64,000 nucleotides of DNA from Rhizobium glycinendophyticum. Its GTDB lineage: Bacteria; Pseudomonadota; Alphaproteobacteria; Rhizobiales; Rhizobiaceae. The notes under the pieces were generated by a model, which saw nothing but the letters and a program-made list of their open reading frames with translations, was not told the origin of the DNA and did no database searches. Positions within the stretch are counted from its first letter, which is position 1. Every line of letters begins with the position of its first letter. The DNA lies in NCBI RefSeq assembly GCF_006443685.1, contig NZ_VFYP01000001.1, positions 2,294,001 through 2,358,000 on the forward strand, in the 5' to 3' direction. Positions 56,021 through 64,000 of the stretch are shown here, one piece after another. A program made the translations under genes and the position numbers.

Positions 56021-56648
56021 CGATGGAAACGGTCAGGCTGGGATCGGCACCCTCGCCCCAGATCTCGGCCCCTGTAAACACGACTGTATAGACCCATTGC
56101 GGGTTCTCCCCGCGACCATGTGCGTTGTCGTCCGGAAACACGAACCCGCCCTGCACCGCCTCGACGACCCCGGACTTCGCTCTCGCATAACGCGGCAGCC
56201 GGGTATGACCCGTCAGATGAAAATTCTTCGTTCTCACCCGGTCCCCGACCGCAAACCGTGGCTCGGCATCAACGGGCCGGTCGCAAGGACCGCCGCGCGC
56301 CAAAACGCCCTCCACCATATCGGCCTTCAGCACCCGTTTCGGCACGGTACCGGCTCCGAGCGAACGGCCCGCCCGCAATTCCTCCCCACTCGCAAATCCA
56401 TGCCGCTCCAACAGCATGTCGATCCCGCGAATCCACACCTCGTAATAGCTCGCCGCCAGATAATCGGCAGGCGGGATCGTCTCGCGCGCATGCCGGCTCT
56501 CGTCGATGTTCCAGGCGCCGAACGCACCGCAAATGAGTGTCAGCCCGAGCGCCCGCTTCTCCCAATCGGCATGGAAAATCGGTTCGTCCGCTTCCGGCGC
56601 CACCGGTCCAAAACCCATCTGTCCCCCGAGATCGTGCGGCCCGTTCAT
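55989..56648 (-). CDS. Nitrile hydratase beta subunit
   Basis: The 219-residue subunit starts [20 protein letters not shown], the family signature. It has [20 protein letters not shown], a C-terminal SH3-like barrel ([20 protein letters not shown]), and [20 protein letters not shown]. With the alpha subunit it hydrates nitriles to amides. Its start overlaps the alpha stop in an ATGA. The extended frame upstream of this start is not conserved. Confidence 0.93.
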   Translation of the reverse strand: MNGPHDLGGQMGFGPVAPEADEPIFHADWEKRALGLTLICGAFGAWNIDESRHARETIPPADYLAASYYEVWIRGIDMLLERHGFASGEELRAGRSLGAGTVPKRVLKADMVEGVLARGGPCDRPVDAEPRFAVGDRVRTKNFHLTGHTRLPRYARAKSGVVEAVQGGFVFPDDNAHGRGENPQWVYTVVFTGAEIWGEGADPSLTVSIDAWESYIEHM

Positions 56649-57304
56649 CGCAGCGTCTCCGGTAAAAGTGCCAGACCTGTCCCGATCATCGCATCGCGGG
56701 TGACGAGATCTGCTAGAGCCTTCTCGCTCCAACCCTCGGAGCCGTCAGGGCGAAGCGGAATGACAAGATACCGCAGTTCAGCCGTCGAATCCCACACCCG
56801 GATTTGCGTCCCGGATGGAAGTGTCACGCCGAATTCGGCAAGCACTCCACGCGGGTCGATGACGGCCTTCGATCGATAGGCCGGCGCCTTGTACCAGACT
56901 GGCGGCAGGCCGAGCACGGACCAGGGGTAACAGGAGCAGAGCGTGCAGACGACGAGATTGTGGGTGTCGGGCGTATTGAACACCGCCCGCATGTGCTCGC
57001 CCTGACGCCCGGTATAGCCAAGGCTTGCAATCGCCGCCGTTGCGTCCCGCTTCAACCATTCGGCAAACGCAGGATCGGCCCAGGCCTTGGCCACGACCCG
57101 CGCACCATTTCTTGGGCCCACCCTGGTCTCATAGGTCTCGACGATCGCATCGATCGCGGCTGGATCGATCAGGCCCTTCTCGGTCAGCAAGGTCTCAAGC
57201 GCCTTCACCCGCGCCTCCATGTCGGAATAACGGTTGTCGTGATCGTGGTCATGGTCATGCGCGTGACCGTGATCGTGGTCGTGGTCGTGATGATGCCCGG
57301 ACAT
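56645..57304 (-). CDS. Nitrile hydratase alpha subunit, cobalt type, His-rich N-terminus
   Basis: The 219-residue subunit has the metal-binding motif [11 protein letters not shown] near 116-126. Thr in the second motif position points to the cobalt type (iron enzymes have Ser). It also has [20 protein letters not shown]. The first 25 residues are a run of His/Asp, mostly alternating, not part of the core fold; they could bind cobalt or nickel before it is delivered. The start at 57304 follows eight bases after the LysE stop. A frame open further upstream lies over the LysE gene and is spurious. Confidence 0.93.
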   Translation of the reverse strand: MSGHHHDHDHDHGHAHDHDHDHDNRYSDMEARVKALETLLTEKGLIDPAAIDAIVETYETRVGPRNGARVVAKAWADPAFAEWLKRDATAAIASLGYTGRQGEHMRAVFNTPDTHNLVVCTLCSCYPWSVLGLPPVWYKAPAYRSKAVIDPRGVLAEFGVTLPSGTQIRVWDSTAELRYLVIPLRPDGSEGWSEKALADLVTRDAMIGTGLALLPETLR

Positions 57305-57312
57305 GCGCACTC

Positions 57313-57906
57313 CTACTTCAGCATCGGCCACAGGCTCAACGCCAGAGCCAGGGCCATTGTTATGTTGAACCACTTCAATCGCACCGGCACGGCCAGCCAT
57401 TCCCTGAGCGCCGAACCAAACCCAGCCCAGGTCGACACGGCTGGAAAATTGATCAGCGCAAAGACCAGCGCAACGATCCCCATCGTCAAAGCATAGTGCT
57501 CCGGATTCGGATAAACCGCCATGGCCGTCACCGCCATCACCCAGGCCTTCGGATTGACCCATTGGAAGGCAGCAGCCGAAAGAAAGGACATGGGCGCCGC
57601 CTTGGCGTCCCCCTCGCCCATCGTCCGGGAGGAACCGATCCTCCAGGCGATCCAGAGCAGATAAAGCCCACCGGCAATCTTCAAGCCGATGAAGGCCGGC
57701 GGATAGGCAGAGAGCAGCGCACCCAGCCCGAGCCCTACCCCGAGCAGCAGCGAGAAGAAACCGACACCGATCCCCAGCATGTGCGGGATGGTGCGGCGAA
57801 AACCGAAGTTCACGCCGGAGGCAAAGAGCATCATGTTGTTCGGGCCCGGCGTGATGGACGTGGCAAAGGCAAACAGGATGAGCGCAAACAGAGTATCGAC
57901 GGACAA
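57313..57906 (-). CDS. LysE/RhtB family exporter
   Basis: The 197-residue protein has six membrane helices. [21 protein letters not shown] is at the start, with the LysE-family Pro-Gly-Pro-Asn, then [19 protein letters not shown] in the centre. Such proteins export amino acids or their derivatives. It is the first gene in the nitrile hydratase unit and ends eight bases before the alpha subunit start. It might remove an amide product or be a chance neighbour. Confidence 0.9.
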   Translation of the reverse strand: MSVDTLFALILFAFATSITPGPNNMMLFASGVNFGFRRTIPHMLGIGVGFFSLLLGVGLGLGALLSAYPPAFIGLKIAGGLYLLWIAWRIGSSRTMGEGDAKAAPMSFLSAAAFQWVNPKAWVMAVTAMAVYPNPEHYALTMGIVALVFALINFPAVSTWAGFGSALREWLAVPVRLKWFNITMALALALSLWPMLK

Positions 57907-58071
57907 GGGGGGCTCCTGGATTCGTGACGGCCAGCATAGTGACTGCCGCCCGCCGTGCCAGTCGCTTCTTGTCCCCGTGACACGCTTGACCCGCCAACAG
58001 GGCGCATCAATCGATGCTTGCCAGACGCTGCCCGGTTGTTATCCTCCAGCCGTCATCCGGAGGAGAAGACC

Positions 58072-58917
58072 ATGGAAGACCGGATCCCCAGCCTCACCCC
58101 CCCGGACGGGACGACAGTTCCGTCGCTCGGCTTCGGCACCTGGATGATGGGCGAGAACAAGGCCGAGGCGCAGGCAGAGATCGACGCAATCAGGCTGGCG
58201 CTCGACCTCGGCATGACGGTCATCGACACCGCAGAAATGTATGCCGACGGTGATGCCGAACAGGTCGTCGGCGAGGCCCTCAAGGATCGCCGCGACGAGG
58301 CTTTCCTGGTTTCGAAGGTTCTGCCCTGGAACGCGAGCTACGACGGCACGATTGCCGCCTGCACACGGTCGCTGCACCGGCTCGGGACTGATCGCCTTGA
58401 TCTCTACCTGTTGCATTGGCGTGGCGAACACCCGCTGGAAGACACGGTCGCTGCCATGGAAGAGTTGAAGCAGGCCGGTCGTATCAGCGCCTGGGGCGTC
58501 TCGAACTTCGACGTCGACGATATGGAGGAACTGTTCTCAGTTCCCGACGGCGACAATTGCGCGGTCAACCAGCTGCTCTACAATCTTTCGCGCCGCGGTA
58601 TAGAATTCGATCTCCTCCCCTGGTGCCAGGAGCACAGAATCCCGGTTATGGCGTATTCGCCGATCGAACAGGGCCGCATCCTTCACAATCCGGAACTGAT
58701 CCACGTCGCAAAAGCCTATCAGGCAACACCGGCCCAGGTGGCGCTGGCGTTTCTGCTGGAGCGGGAGTGCGTGATGCCGATCCCCAAGACCTCGAACCTG
58801 CGCCGGCTGCAGGAGAACCGCAATGCCGTCGATCTCGACATTTCAGACGAGGATTGGGCCCGCCTCGACGCCGCCTTCCCGCCGCCTGCACGCAAGATAC
58901 CGCTTGAGATGATCTGA
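58072..58917 (+). CDS. Aldo/keto reductase
   Basis: The 281-residue TIM-barrel oxidoreductase has catalytic tetrad landmarks: [11 protein letters not shown] (Asp, Tyr), FLVSKVLPW (Lys) and [10 protein letters not shown] (His). The C-terminus shows the NADPH-binding [20 protein letters not shown]. It reduces an aldehyde or ketone; the natural substrate is unknown. GGAGGAG lies before the ATG at 58072. The upstream open frame is not conserved. It precedes the ArsR gene on the same strand with about 125 bases between. Confidence 0.9.
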   Translation: MEDRIPSLTPPDGTTVPSLGFGTWMMGENKAEAQAEIDAIRLALDLGMTVIDTAEMYADGDAEQVVGEALKDRRDEAFLVSKVLPWNASYDGTIAACTRSLHRLGTDRLDLYLLHWRGEHPLEDTVAAMEELKQAGRISAWGVSNFDVDDMEELFSVPDGDNCAVNQLLYNLSRRGIEFDLLPWCQEHRIPVMAYSPIEQGRILHNPELIHVAKAYQATPAQVALAFLLERECVMPIPKTSNLRRLQENRNAVDLDISDEDWARLDAAFPPPARKIPLEMI

Positions 58918-58986
58918 CGGGAAATTAAGGCATGCGCTGTCCACAGGCCCTGTGAGATATGGTCTTTACGCCAGCCCTTCAGGAAA

Positions 58987-59002
58987 TTAGGAGATCTCCT
59001 AA
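58987..59002. promoter_or_regulatory. Candidate ArsR operator
   Basis: TTAGGAGATCTCCTAA is a perfect 16-base palindrome, 40 bases ahead of the ArsR start. ArsR proteins bind such sites and repress their own gene. Confidence 0.6.
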
Positions 59003-59042
59003 CTCTGGGTAAATCCGGGTATGGCTGCAGAGGCGGGGCGAT

Positions 59043-59582
59043 ATGGCGAAGAAGAACAAGACGGATGTTCATCCGGCGATGGACAAGACGTCCTCGCGAG
59101 TATTTCACGCACTGGCTTCTGATCCACGCCGGATGATGCTGGTTCATTTAGCTCAGTCGACCCTGACCGCCGGCGAGATCGCCGCCCGCTTCGACATGGC
59201 GAAACCCTCCATCTCCCAGCATCTCTCGATCCTGGAAAATGCTGAGCTGATCGAAGGTGAGAAGAAGGGACAGTACATCCATTACAGCCTGAGACCAGCG
59301 GCACTGCGCCATGCCCTCACGGCCATGCTGACAACGACCACAACAGCAGATGACGAAGCCGACGTGGGAACGGCAGCGGACGCGCCGGCGCGTTCGAAAA
59401 AGGCCACCAAGAAGATGGCCGACCATTCCGACAACGACGCCCAGCCAAAGATGACGGAGAAAAAGGCTAAGGCGAAGGCAGCGAGTGGCAAGCCCGCCAA
59501 GGAAAAGCAAAAAAAGGCGGAAGCCGATCCACCCCCGGCACCGCAGCAGATGGGCCTTCTCGATCTGCTCGGAATGAACTGA
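59043..59582 (+). CDS. ArsR-family regulator with Lys-rich C-terminal tail
   Basis: The 179-residue protein has a complete ArsR winged helix at about 14-95 (RVFHALASDPRRMMLVHLAQ, GEIAARFDMAKPSISQHLSI, KKGQYIHYSL). No CxC metal motif is present. The second half is a low-complexity tail rich in Lys, Ala and Thr, with a short conserved end QMGLLDLLGMN. Such tails are unusual for the family. The tail may bind nucleic acid or membrane. It probably represses itself through the palindrome upstream. A terminator follows. Confidence 0.85.
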   Translation: MAKKNKTDVHPAMDKTSSRVFHALASDPRRMMLVHLAQSTLTAGEIAARFDMAKPSISQHLSILENAELIEGEKKGQYIHYSLRPAALRHALTAMLTTTTTADDEADVGTAADAPARSKKATKKMADHSDNDAQPKMTEKKAKAKAASGKPAKEKQKKAEADPPPAPQQMGLLDLLGMN

Positions 59583-59595
59583 AAGGCACAAACAA

Positions 59596-59623
59596 AAAAG
59601 GGCGACCGCGAGGCCGCCCTTTT
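59596..59623. terminator. Bidirectional terminator between ArsR and ilvH
   Basis: AAAAGGGCG...CGCCCTTTT forms a 9-bp stem, with A and T ends on either side, between converging genes. Confidence 0.8.
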
Positions 59624-59647
59624 GCATTTCGGGAAATCTCAAATTCG

Positions 59648-60220
59648 TTACATACCCTGCGGACCACGGTTCATTGCCGCGATCCCGGTGCGGCAGATCT
59701 CATTGAGGCCGAGCGGCTTCATGATCGAGACGAACTGATCGATCTTCGACGACTTGCCTGTGATCTCGAAGATGAAGTGCTCGACCGTTGCATCGACGAC
59801 CTTCGCGTGGAAGGCATCCGCGAGACGCAATGTCTCGGCGCGCATGTCGCCCGTCGAAACCACCTTCACCAGCGCCACTTCCCGCTCGATCGGCCGCTCC
59901 TGGCCGAGTTCGCGGGCCCTGACCGTCAGGTCGAGAACACGGTGAACCGGGACGATGCGCTCCAGCTGCGCCTTGATCTGCTCCAGCACGCTTGGCGTAC
60001 CGCGGGTTACGATGGTGATGCGCGACAGATGCGCCTCATGCTCCGTTTCCGACACTGTGAGGCTCTCGATGTTATAGCCGCGCCCCGAAAACAGGCCGAT
60101 GACACGGGCAAGGACGCCCGGCTCGTTGTCGACCAGCACTGAGAGCGTATGGCTCTCGACGGCGGCGGTTTCCTTGGCGATGAAGTAGGCAGAGCCGGTG
60201 GGTTGAAGGTGTGCGTTCAT
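59648..60220 (-). CDS. ilvH: Acetolactate synthase small (regulatory) subunit
   Basis: The 190-residue protein has the ACT domain near 24-96: HTLSVLVDNEPGVLARVIGL, GRGYNIESLTVSETE. It also has the family's C-terminal domain. It confers valine feedback control on the large subunit. It begins 16 bases after the ilvB stop and is co-transcribed with it. N-terminal 20 residues form a short extension. Confidence 0.96.
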   Translation of the reverse strand: MNAHLQPTGSAYFIAKETAAVESHTLSVLVDNEPGVLARVIGLFSGRGYNIESLTVSETEHEAHLSRITIVTRGTPSVLEQIKAQLERIVPVHRVLDLTVRARELGQERPIEREVALVKVVSTGDMRAETLRLADAFHAKVVDATVEHFIFEITGKSSKIDQFVSIMKPLGLNEICRTGIAAMNRGPQGM

Positions 60221-60235
60221 GATTTTTCCTCCCGG

Positions 60236-62014
60236 TCAGACGAGCTGACGGCCCTTTGCATCAATGGCGGTGGCGACGGCTTCGTCGGTTGCCTCATCCG
60301 GCAACAGCATCTCGTTATGTGCCTTGCCCGACGGGATCATCGGGAAGCAGTTGGCGAGATTGGCAACACGGCAGTCAAAGATAACCGGCTTCTTCACGTC
60401 GATCATCTCCTGGATCGCACCGTCCAGATCGTCAGGCTTCTCACAGCGCAGGCCAACCGCACCATAGGCTTCCGCCAGCTTGACGAAATCAGGCATGGCT
60501 TCCGTGTAGGAGTTCGACAGGCGGTTGCCGTGCAGCAACTGCTGCCACTGCCGGACCATGCCCATGTACTGGTTGTTCAGGATGAACACCTTGACCGGCA
60601 GCTCGTGCTGGATGGCGCAGGACATTTCCTGAATGCACATCTGGATCGAGGCATCACCAGCAACGTCGATGACCAGAGCGTCACGATGCGCGACCTGAAC
60701 GCCAAGCGCTGCCGGCAGACCATAGCCCATAGTGCCAAGACCACCCGACGTCATCCAGCGGTTCGGCTGCTCGAAGCCGATATACTGGGCTGCCCACATC
60801 TGATGCTGGCCGACTTCGGTCGTGATGTAGGTGTCGCGATCCTTCGTCAGTTCATAGAGACGCTGAAGGGCATATTGCGGCATGATGACGTCGCGCGACG
60901 GGGTGTAGGCGAAGGAATTCCGAGCGCGCCACTTGGCGATGCTAGCATTCCAGTCAGCCGTCTGCGAAGCCTCCGGCTTTTTCGGCAGGGCGCGCCAGGC
61001 GCGGACCATGTCCTCGAGCACCCGTCCGACATCACCGGTGATCGGCACATCGACCCGGACGTTCTTGTTGATCGACGACGGATCGATATCGATGTGGATC
61101 TTCTTCGAGTTCGGCGAAAACGCGTTGAGGCGACCCGTGATACGGTCGTCGAAGCGCGCACCGATGCAGACCATGACGTCGCAATCATGCATTGCCATGT
61201 TCGCTTCGTAGGATCCGTGCATGCCCAGCATGCCGAGCCAGTTCTTTCCCGACGCCGGATAGCAACCCAGGCCCATCAGGGTCGAGGTGATCGGGAAGTC
61301 GGTGAGCTGAACCAGTTCGCGCAGCAGCTTCGTCGCTTCCGGGCCGGAATTGACGACACCGCCACCGGAATAGATGATCGGGCGGCGAGCAGACGCCATC
61401 AGTTCGACGGCGGCCTGGATGGCGCGTGAATCCCCCGAGACCTTCGGCTGGTAGCTCTTCAGCGGCTTGTGTGCGTCCGGCGGCGTATAGGTGCCGGTGG
61501 CAAACTGGATGTCCTTGGGCACATCGACGAGAACCGGGCCTGGGCGGCCGGTCTGGGCAATGCGGAAGGCTTCATGGATGACGCTCGCCAGCTGGTTGAC
61601 GTCCTTGACCAGCCAGTTGTGCTTGGTGCAGGGGCGCGTAATGCCGACGGTATCGCATTCCTGGAAGGCATCGGAGCCGATCAGCGAGGTCGGGACCTGA
61701 CCGGAAATGCAGACGAGCGGCACGCTGTCCATCAACGCGTCCTGCAGCGGCGTGACGACATTGGTCGCGCCGGGCCCTGAGGTCACGAGAACGACACCGA
61801 CCTTGCCGGTCGAGCGGGCATAACCTTCGGCCGCATGGCCTGCGCCCTGCTCGTGACGCACGAGAATGTGCTGGATGTCGTCCTGCTGGAAGATCTCGTC
61901 ATAGATCGGCAGCACGGCACCGCCAGGATAGCCGAAGATGTGTTCGACGCCGTTGTCCTTCAGCGCGCGCAGAACGATTTCGGCGCCGGTCATCTGATTG
62001 TCTTTACCCGTCAT
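60236..62014 (-). CDS. ilvB: Acetolactate synthase large subunit
   Basis: The thiamine-diphosphate enzyme condenses pyruvate with pyruvate or 2-oxobutyrate, the first committed step to valine, leucine and isoleucine. The 592-residue protein has FGYPGGAVLPIYDEIF near 22, HEQGAGHAAEGYARSTG (catalytic Glu), VTSGPGATN, and GDASIQMCIQEM...NNQYMGMVRQWQ for the diphosphate site. The start at MTGKDNQMTG gives the usual length. An upstream leader peptide and terminator regulate it. The open frame beyond this start is leader RNA, not protein. Confidence 0.96.
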   Translation of the reverse strand: MTGKDNQMTGAEIVLRALKDNGVEHIFGYPGGAVLPIYDEIFQQDDIQHILVRHEQGAGHAAEGYARSTGKVGVVLVTSGPGATNVVTPLQDALMDSVPLVCISGQVPTSLIGSDAFQECDTVGITRPCTKHNWLVKDVNQLASVIHEAFRIAQTGRPGPVLVDVPKDIQFATGTYTPPDAHKPLKSYQPKVSGDSRAIQAAVELMASARRPIIYSGGGVVNSGPEATKLLRELVQLTDFPITSTLMGLGCYPASGKNWLGMLGMHGSYEANMAMHDCDVMVCIGARFDDRITGRLNAFSPNSKKIHIDIDPSSINKNVRVDVPITGDVGRVLEDMVRAWRALPKKPEASQTADWNASIAKWRARNSFAYTPSRDVIMPQYALQRLYELTKDRDTYITTEVGQHQMWAAQYIGFEQPNRWMTSGGLGTMGYGLPAALGVQVAHRDALVIDVAGDASIQMCIQEMSCAIQHELPVKVFILNNQYMGMVRQWQQLLHGNRLSNSYTEAMPDFVKLAEAYGAVGLRCEKPDDLDGAIQEMIDVKKPVIFDCRVANLANCFPMIPSGKAHNEMLLPDEATDEAVATAIDAKGRQLV

Positions 62015-62071
62015 GCTGTGTTTCCATCTGCCTTCTGGATTTTTGGGGCTGGATAGCCCGGTTTTGGGCAT

Positions 62072-62095
62072 AAAAAAAGGCCCCTTGAGGGAGCC
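62072..62095 (-). terminator. Intrinsic terminator in the ilv leader (attenuator)
   Basis: On the minus strand GGCTCCC-TCAA-GGGGCC forms a stem of six pairs with one bulged T, followed by seven T. It lies between the leader peptide gene and ilvB, 57 bases before the ilvB start. Its position and T-tract make it the expected attenuator. Confidence 0.85.
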
Positions 62096-62104
62096 TGTCA
62101 TCTA

Positions 62105-62152
62105 GCGCATGGGTGGCTGTCGCCGGATGGTTACACCATCCTGCCCATGCGC
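62105..62152 (-). promoter_or_regulatory. Leader RNA hairpin overlapping the leader peptide stop
   Basis: GCGCATGGG and CCCATGCGC (outer arms) are exact complements. An inner 7-bp hairpin (GGATGGT / ACCATCC) encloses the leader stop codon in its loop region. A ribosome that reaches the stop would open it; one that stalls upstream would not. The exact mutually exclusive fold with the terminator is not identified. Confidence 0.6.
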
Positions 62153-62187
62153 CTTCCCACCACGATAAGAACGATCGAGTTTTTCAT
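62131..62187 (-). CDS. ilv leader peptide (18 residues)
   Basis: The peptide is MKNSIVLIVVGRRMGRMV. Residues 5-10 are Ile-Val-Leu-Ile-Val-Val, the amino acids made by the pathway, so a ribosome should stall there when they are scarce. It ends inside the leader hairpin. The start codon lies nine bases after a -10-like element with no room for a ribosome site, so it may be translated from a leaderless mRNA. The stalled-ribosome mechanism is established for ilv and trp operons; its detail here is inferred. Confidence 0.85.
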   Translation of the reverse strand: MKNSIVLIVVGRRMGRMV

Positions 62188-62195
62188 GACGCGAA

Positions 62196-62224
62196 GTGTT
62201 AGCCAGAAAGCCGTCTAGCGTCAA
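62196..62224 (-). promoter_or_regulatory. Promoter of the ilv operon
   Basis: -35 TTGACG (complement of 62219-62224) and -10 TAACAC (complement of 62196-62201) have a 17-base spacer. The -10 end is nine bases before the leader ATG, so transcription should begin at or very near it. Confidence 0.65.
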
Positions 62225-62359
62225 CGCATCGTTTAACAAATTTCGTCGTCTTAGGCGCAGTTTTATTGCGTTCGCGGATCACCTGTTACCATCGCGCTAC
62301 CCGCTTACACAAAGTTTTAAGCGATTGTTCATACGCTCGCGCGAGCAGGGAGAATGCGC

Positions 62360-64000
62360 TTGTCGAACGATGATCTTCACAAGTCCGGTGACGCCGGAGA
62401 CAAAGAGCGCCGCGATGGGATGCGGCCGGGCAACCGAATGCTGGGACGAGTCGTTGCCTGCAACGGTTCGCGCGCCACGATCGCAGCAGTCGCCGAACAC
62501 GGCGGGACCGACCTGACCGAGCTCTGGTCGGTGGGGCGTCTGATCTCGATCAGCGTCGGACGCAACCGTGTGGTTGCACTCGCCTATTCCATGCAGACCG
62601 GTTCGAAAAACTGGGGCGAAGGCGACGACAACGAGTTCCTGATTGAGGTCGAACTCCTCGGAGAAGTGCATGTCAGCGAAACCGGTCAAGAAGTCTTCTC
62701 CACCGGCATTTCCTGCTATCCCTATCTTGGTGCCATCGCCCATCGGATAAGGGCAGCCGACCTTCTGCGCATCTACGATACCCATCACGGCGACACTGCC
62801 GTCATCGGCAAGCTGACGCAGGACGAGTCCATCGACGCTGCTATCCATATTCCATCCATGCTGTCGAAGCATTTCGCGGTCGTCGGCTCGACCGGGGTCG
62901 GCAAATCCACCGCCGTATCGCTCCTGCTGCGCAAGGCGATCGAAAGCGATCCGAAGCTGCGCATCCTGATCCTCGATCCGCACAACGAATTTGCCGCAGC
63001 CTTCCCGGATCTGGCCGTCGTCATCGACACAGACACGCTTGACCTGCCCTTCTGGCTGATGCGCCTAGAGGAATTTGCAGAAGTGCTCTTCCGCGGTCGT
63101 CCGCCCGTTCCTGAAGAGCTCGACATCCTGCGCGACCTCCTGCCGGAGGCAAAGCGCGCCTTCCGCGGCAACGAAAGCGCCCTGATGCGCCGAGCGGCCG
63201 ACAAGAGTTCGATGACGGCGGACACACCCGTTCCCTATCGTATCGCCGATCTGATGGCCCTCATCGACGAGCGCATCGGGCGGTTGGAGGGCCGCGGTGA
63301 AAAGCCATTCCTGCGCTCGCTGAAGATGCGCATCATGGCCGCGATCAATGATCCTCGCTATCACTTCATGTTCTCCAACAACACGATCAGCGACACGATC
63401 ATGGAGACGATCGCGCATATCTTCCGCATTCCGGGAGAAGACAGACCGATCTCCACGTTCCAGCTCTCGGGCATTCCCTCGGAAGTCGTCAATTCAGTCG
63501 CCTCGGTACTCTGCCGCATGGCCTTCGAGATCGCGCTTTGGTCGAACGGTGCCATACACATGCTGGTCGTCTGCGAAGAGGCCCACCGCTACGTGCCCGC
63601 TGATCCATCGCTCGGCTTCTTCCCCACACGTCAGGCGATCGCGCGCATCGCAAAGGAAGGACGTAAATACGGCGTCTCTCTCGGCGTGATCACCCAGCGT
63701 CCGGGTGAACTAGACCAGACGATCCTGTCGCAGTGCTCGACGCTGTTTGCGATGCGACTGGCGAACGACCGTGACCAGGAAATCATCCGCTCTGCCATTC
63801 CGGACAGCTCGATCTCGACCACGAGCTTCATCTCCTCGATTGGCAATGGCGAAGCGATCGCCTTTGGCGAGGCAATTGCAGTCCCGATGCGCATGCGCTT
63901 TACCCGGGTGGGCGAGCAACTCCTGCCGAAGGCCAACGGCGTCAACGCCAAGACCACTGAGGAGACACCTGACACGGTCGACCTCCGCTCGATCGTCACT
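62360..64000 (+). CDS. HerA-like ATPase (DUF87), C-terminal end cut by the window
   Basis: The visible 547 residues start at the TTG at 62360 with AGGGAGA upstream. A short disordered stretch is followed by a HAS-barrel-like domain (MLGRVVACNGSRATIAAVAE, LWSVGRLISISVGRN). The ATPase domain has Walker A FAVVGSTGVGKSTAVSLLL near 173 and Walker B LVVCEEAHRYVP near 401. SLGVITQRPGELDQTILSQC and MRLANDRDQEIIRSAIPDSS follow. This is the HerA/FtsK-like DNA translocase type often paired with NurA nuclease; no nurA is seen here. Only a little of the C-terminus is likely missing, because the end shows the low-complexity sequence expected after the core. Confidence 0.9.
   Translation, partial: MSNDDLHKSGDAGDKERRDGMRPGNRMLGRVVACNGSRATIAAVAEHGGTDLTELWSVGRLISISVGRNRVVALAYSMQTGSKNWGEGDDNEFLIEVELLGEVHVSETGQEVFSTGISCYPYLGAIAHRIRAADLLRIYDTHHGDTAVIGKLTQDESIDAAIHIPSMLSKHFAVVGSTGVGKSTAVSLLLRKAIESDPKLRILILDPHNEFAAAFPDLAVVIDTDTLDLPFWLMRLEEFAEVLFRGRPPVPEELDILRDLLPEAKRAFRGNESALMRRAADKSSMTADTPVPYRIADLMALIDERIGRLEGRGEKPFLRSLKMRIMAAINDPRYHFMFSNNTISDTIMETIAHIFRIPGEDRPISTFQLSGIPSEVVNSVASVLCRMAFEIALWSNGAIHMLVVCEEAHRYVPADPSLGFFPTRQAIARIAKEGRKYGVSLGVITQRPGELDQTILSQCSTLFAMRLANDRDQEIIRSAIPDSSISTTSFISSIGNGEAIAFGEAIAVPMRMRFTRVGEQLLPKANGVNAKTTEETPDTVDLRSIVT

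Noticed and set aside
57305..57997. N-terminal extension of the nitrile hydratase alpha frame up to 57997
   Set aside because: This part runs over the LysE gene in another frame and has no conserved sequence; the His-rich start at 57304 is adopted.
60149..61429. A 426-codon open frame on the plus strand opposite ilvB
   Set aside because: The minus-strand frame is clearly acetolactate synthase with all catalytic motifs, so this is a shadow.

Overview
The window is 64 kb of an alphaproteobacterial chromosome, very probably from the Rhizobiaceae (Rhizobium, Agrobacterium or Ensifer relatives). This rests on the gene families present: usg, cobT/cobS with the rhizobial order, a hmuTUV haem importer facing a HutX/HmuQ pair, short single-domain pdxJ, NodJ-like ABC-2 transporter genes and a usg-DUF2270 neighbourhood. 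It also rests on high GC coding sequence with frequent GTG/TTG starts and ATGA/GTGA/TGATG stop-start overlaps. No insertion sequence, prophage or CRISPR array is seen. Most of the window is core-like, with a few accessory patches.

Layout. 0-1.4 kb: partial alpha/beta hydrolase facing a MarR regulator, then a DUF971 gene. 1.5-8.7 kb: molybdenum cofactor genes moaA, mobA and mobB, with a chemotaxis transducer and two exporters between them (the Bcr/CflA exporter is translationally coupled to mobA). 8.7-11.1 kb: OmpA-like envelope protein with a long Ala/Gln/Glu repeat. 11.4-14 kb: polar amino acid ABC importer lacking an ATPase gene. 14-21.3 kb: usg, DUF2270, a methyltransferase, an unrecognised 520-residue membrane protein, a 3-hydroxyisobutyrate dehydrogenase relative and three DNA repair or nuclease-type genes around an Lrp regulator. 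21.4-26.2 kb: histidine kinase, dgkA, cobT/cobS, a small Cys protein and a membrane aspartic protease. 26.2-32.1 kb: ABC-2 exporter, tandem-receiver regulator and a large MscS channel. 32.2-36.1 kb: haem uptake and haem breakdown. 36.2-38.8 kb: two glycosyltransferase genes around a strongly AT-rich gap, ending at a tRNA-Lys gene, probably an acquired patch. 38.9-46.2 kb: PhzF, Nudix, endonuclease/phosphatase family, aminotransferase, diguanylate cyclase and a TetR-cupin unit. 46.3-48.0 kb: ilvC behind a TetR gene. 48-54.4 kb: small secreted proteins, Lrp with an Asp/Glu racemase relative, pdxJ and two unusual regulators. 54.4-57.9 kb: RecD/Dda-like helicase and a cobalt-type nitrile hydratase operon with a LysE exporter. 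58-64 kb: aldo/keto reductase, ArsR regulator, ilvBH with an upstream leader peptide and attenuator, and a HerA-like ATPase cut by the window end.

Branched-chain amino acid synthesis is represented twice (ilvC and ilvBH). The best regulatory finding is an 18-codon ilv leader peptide rich in Ile/Val/Leu codons whose start codon lies about where transcription should begin, followed by hairpins and a T-tract terminator. Several perfect inverted repeats in front of regulator genes are good operator candidates. The most interesting unknown proteins are the 520-residue membrane protein at 16.2-17.8 kb, a MerR/LuxR-type hybrid regulator at 53.1 kb and a 329-residue putative regulator at 51.9 kb. I did not find a clear multi-gene undescribed system.
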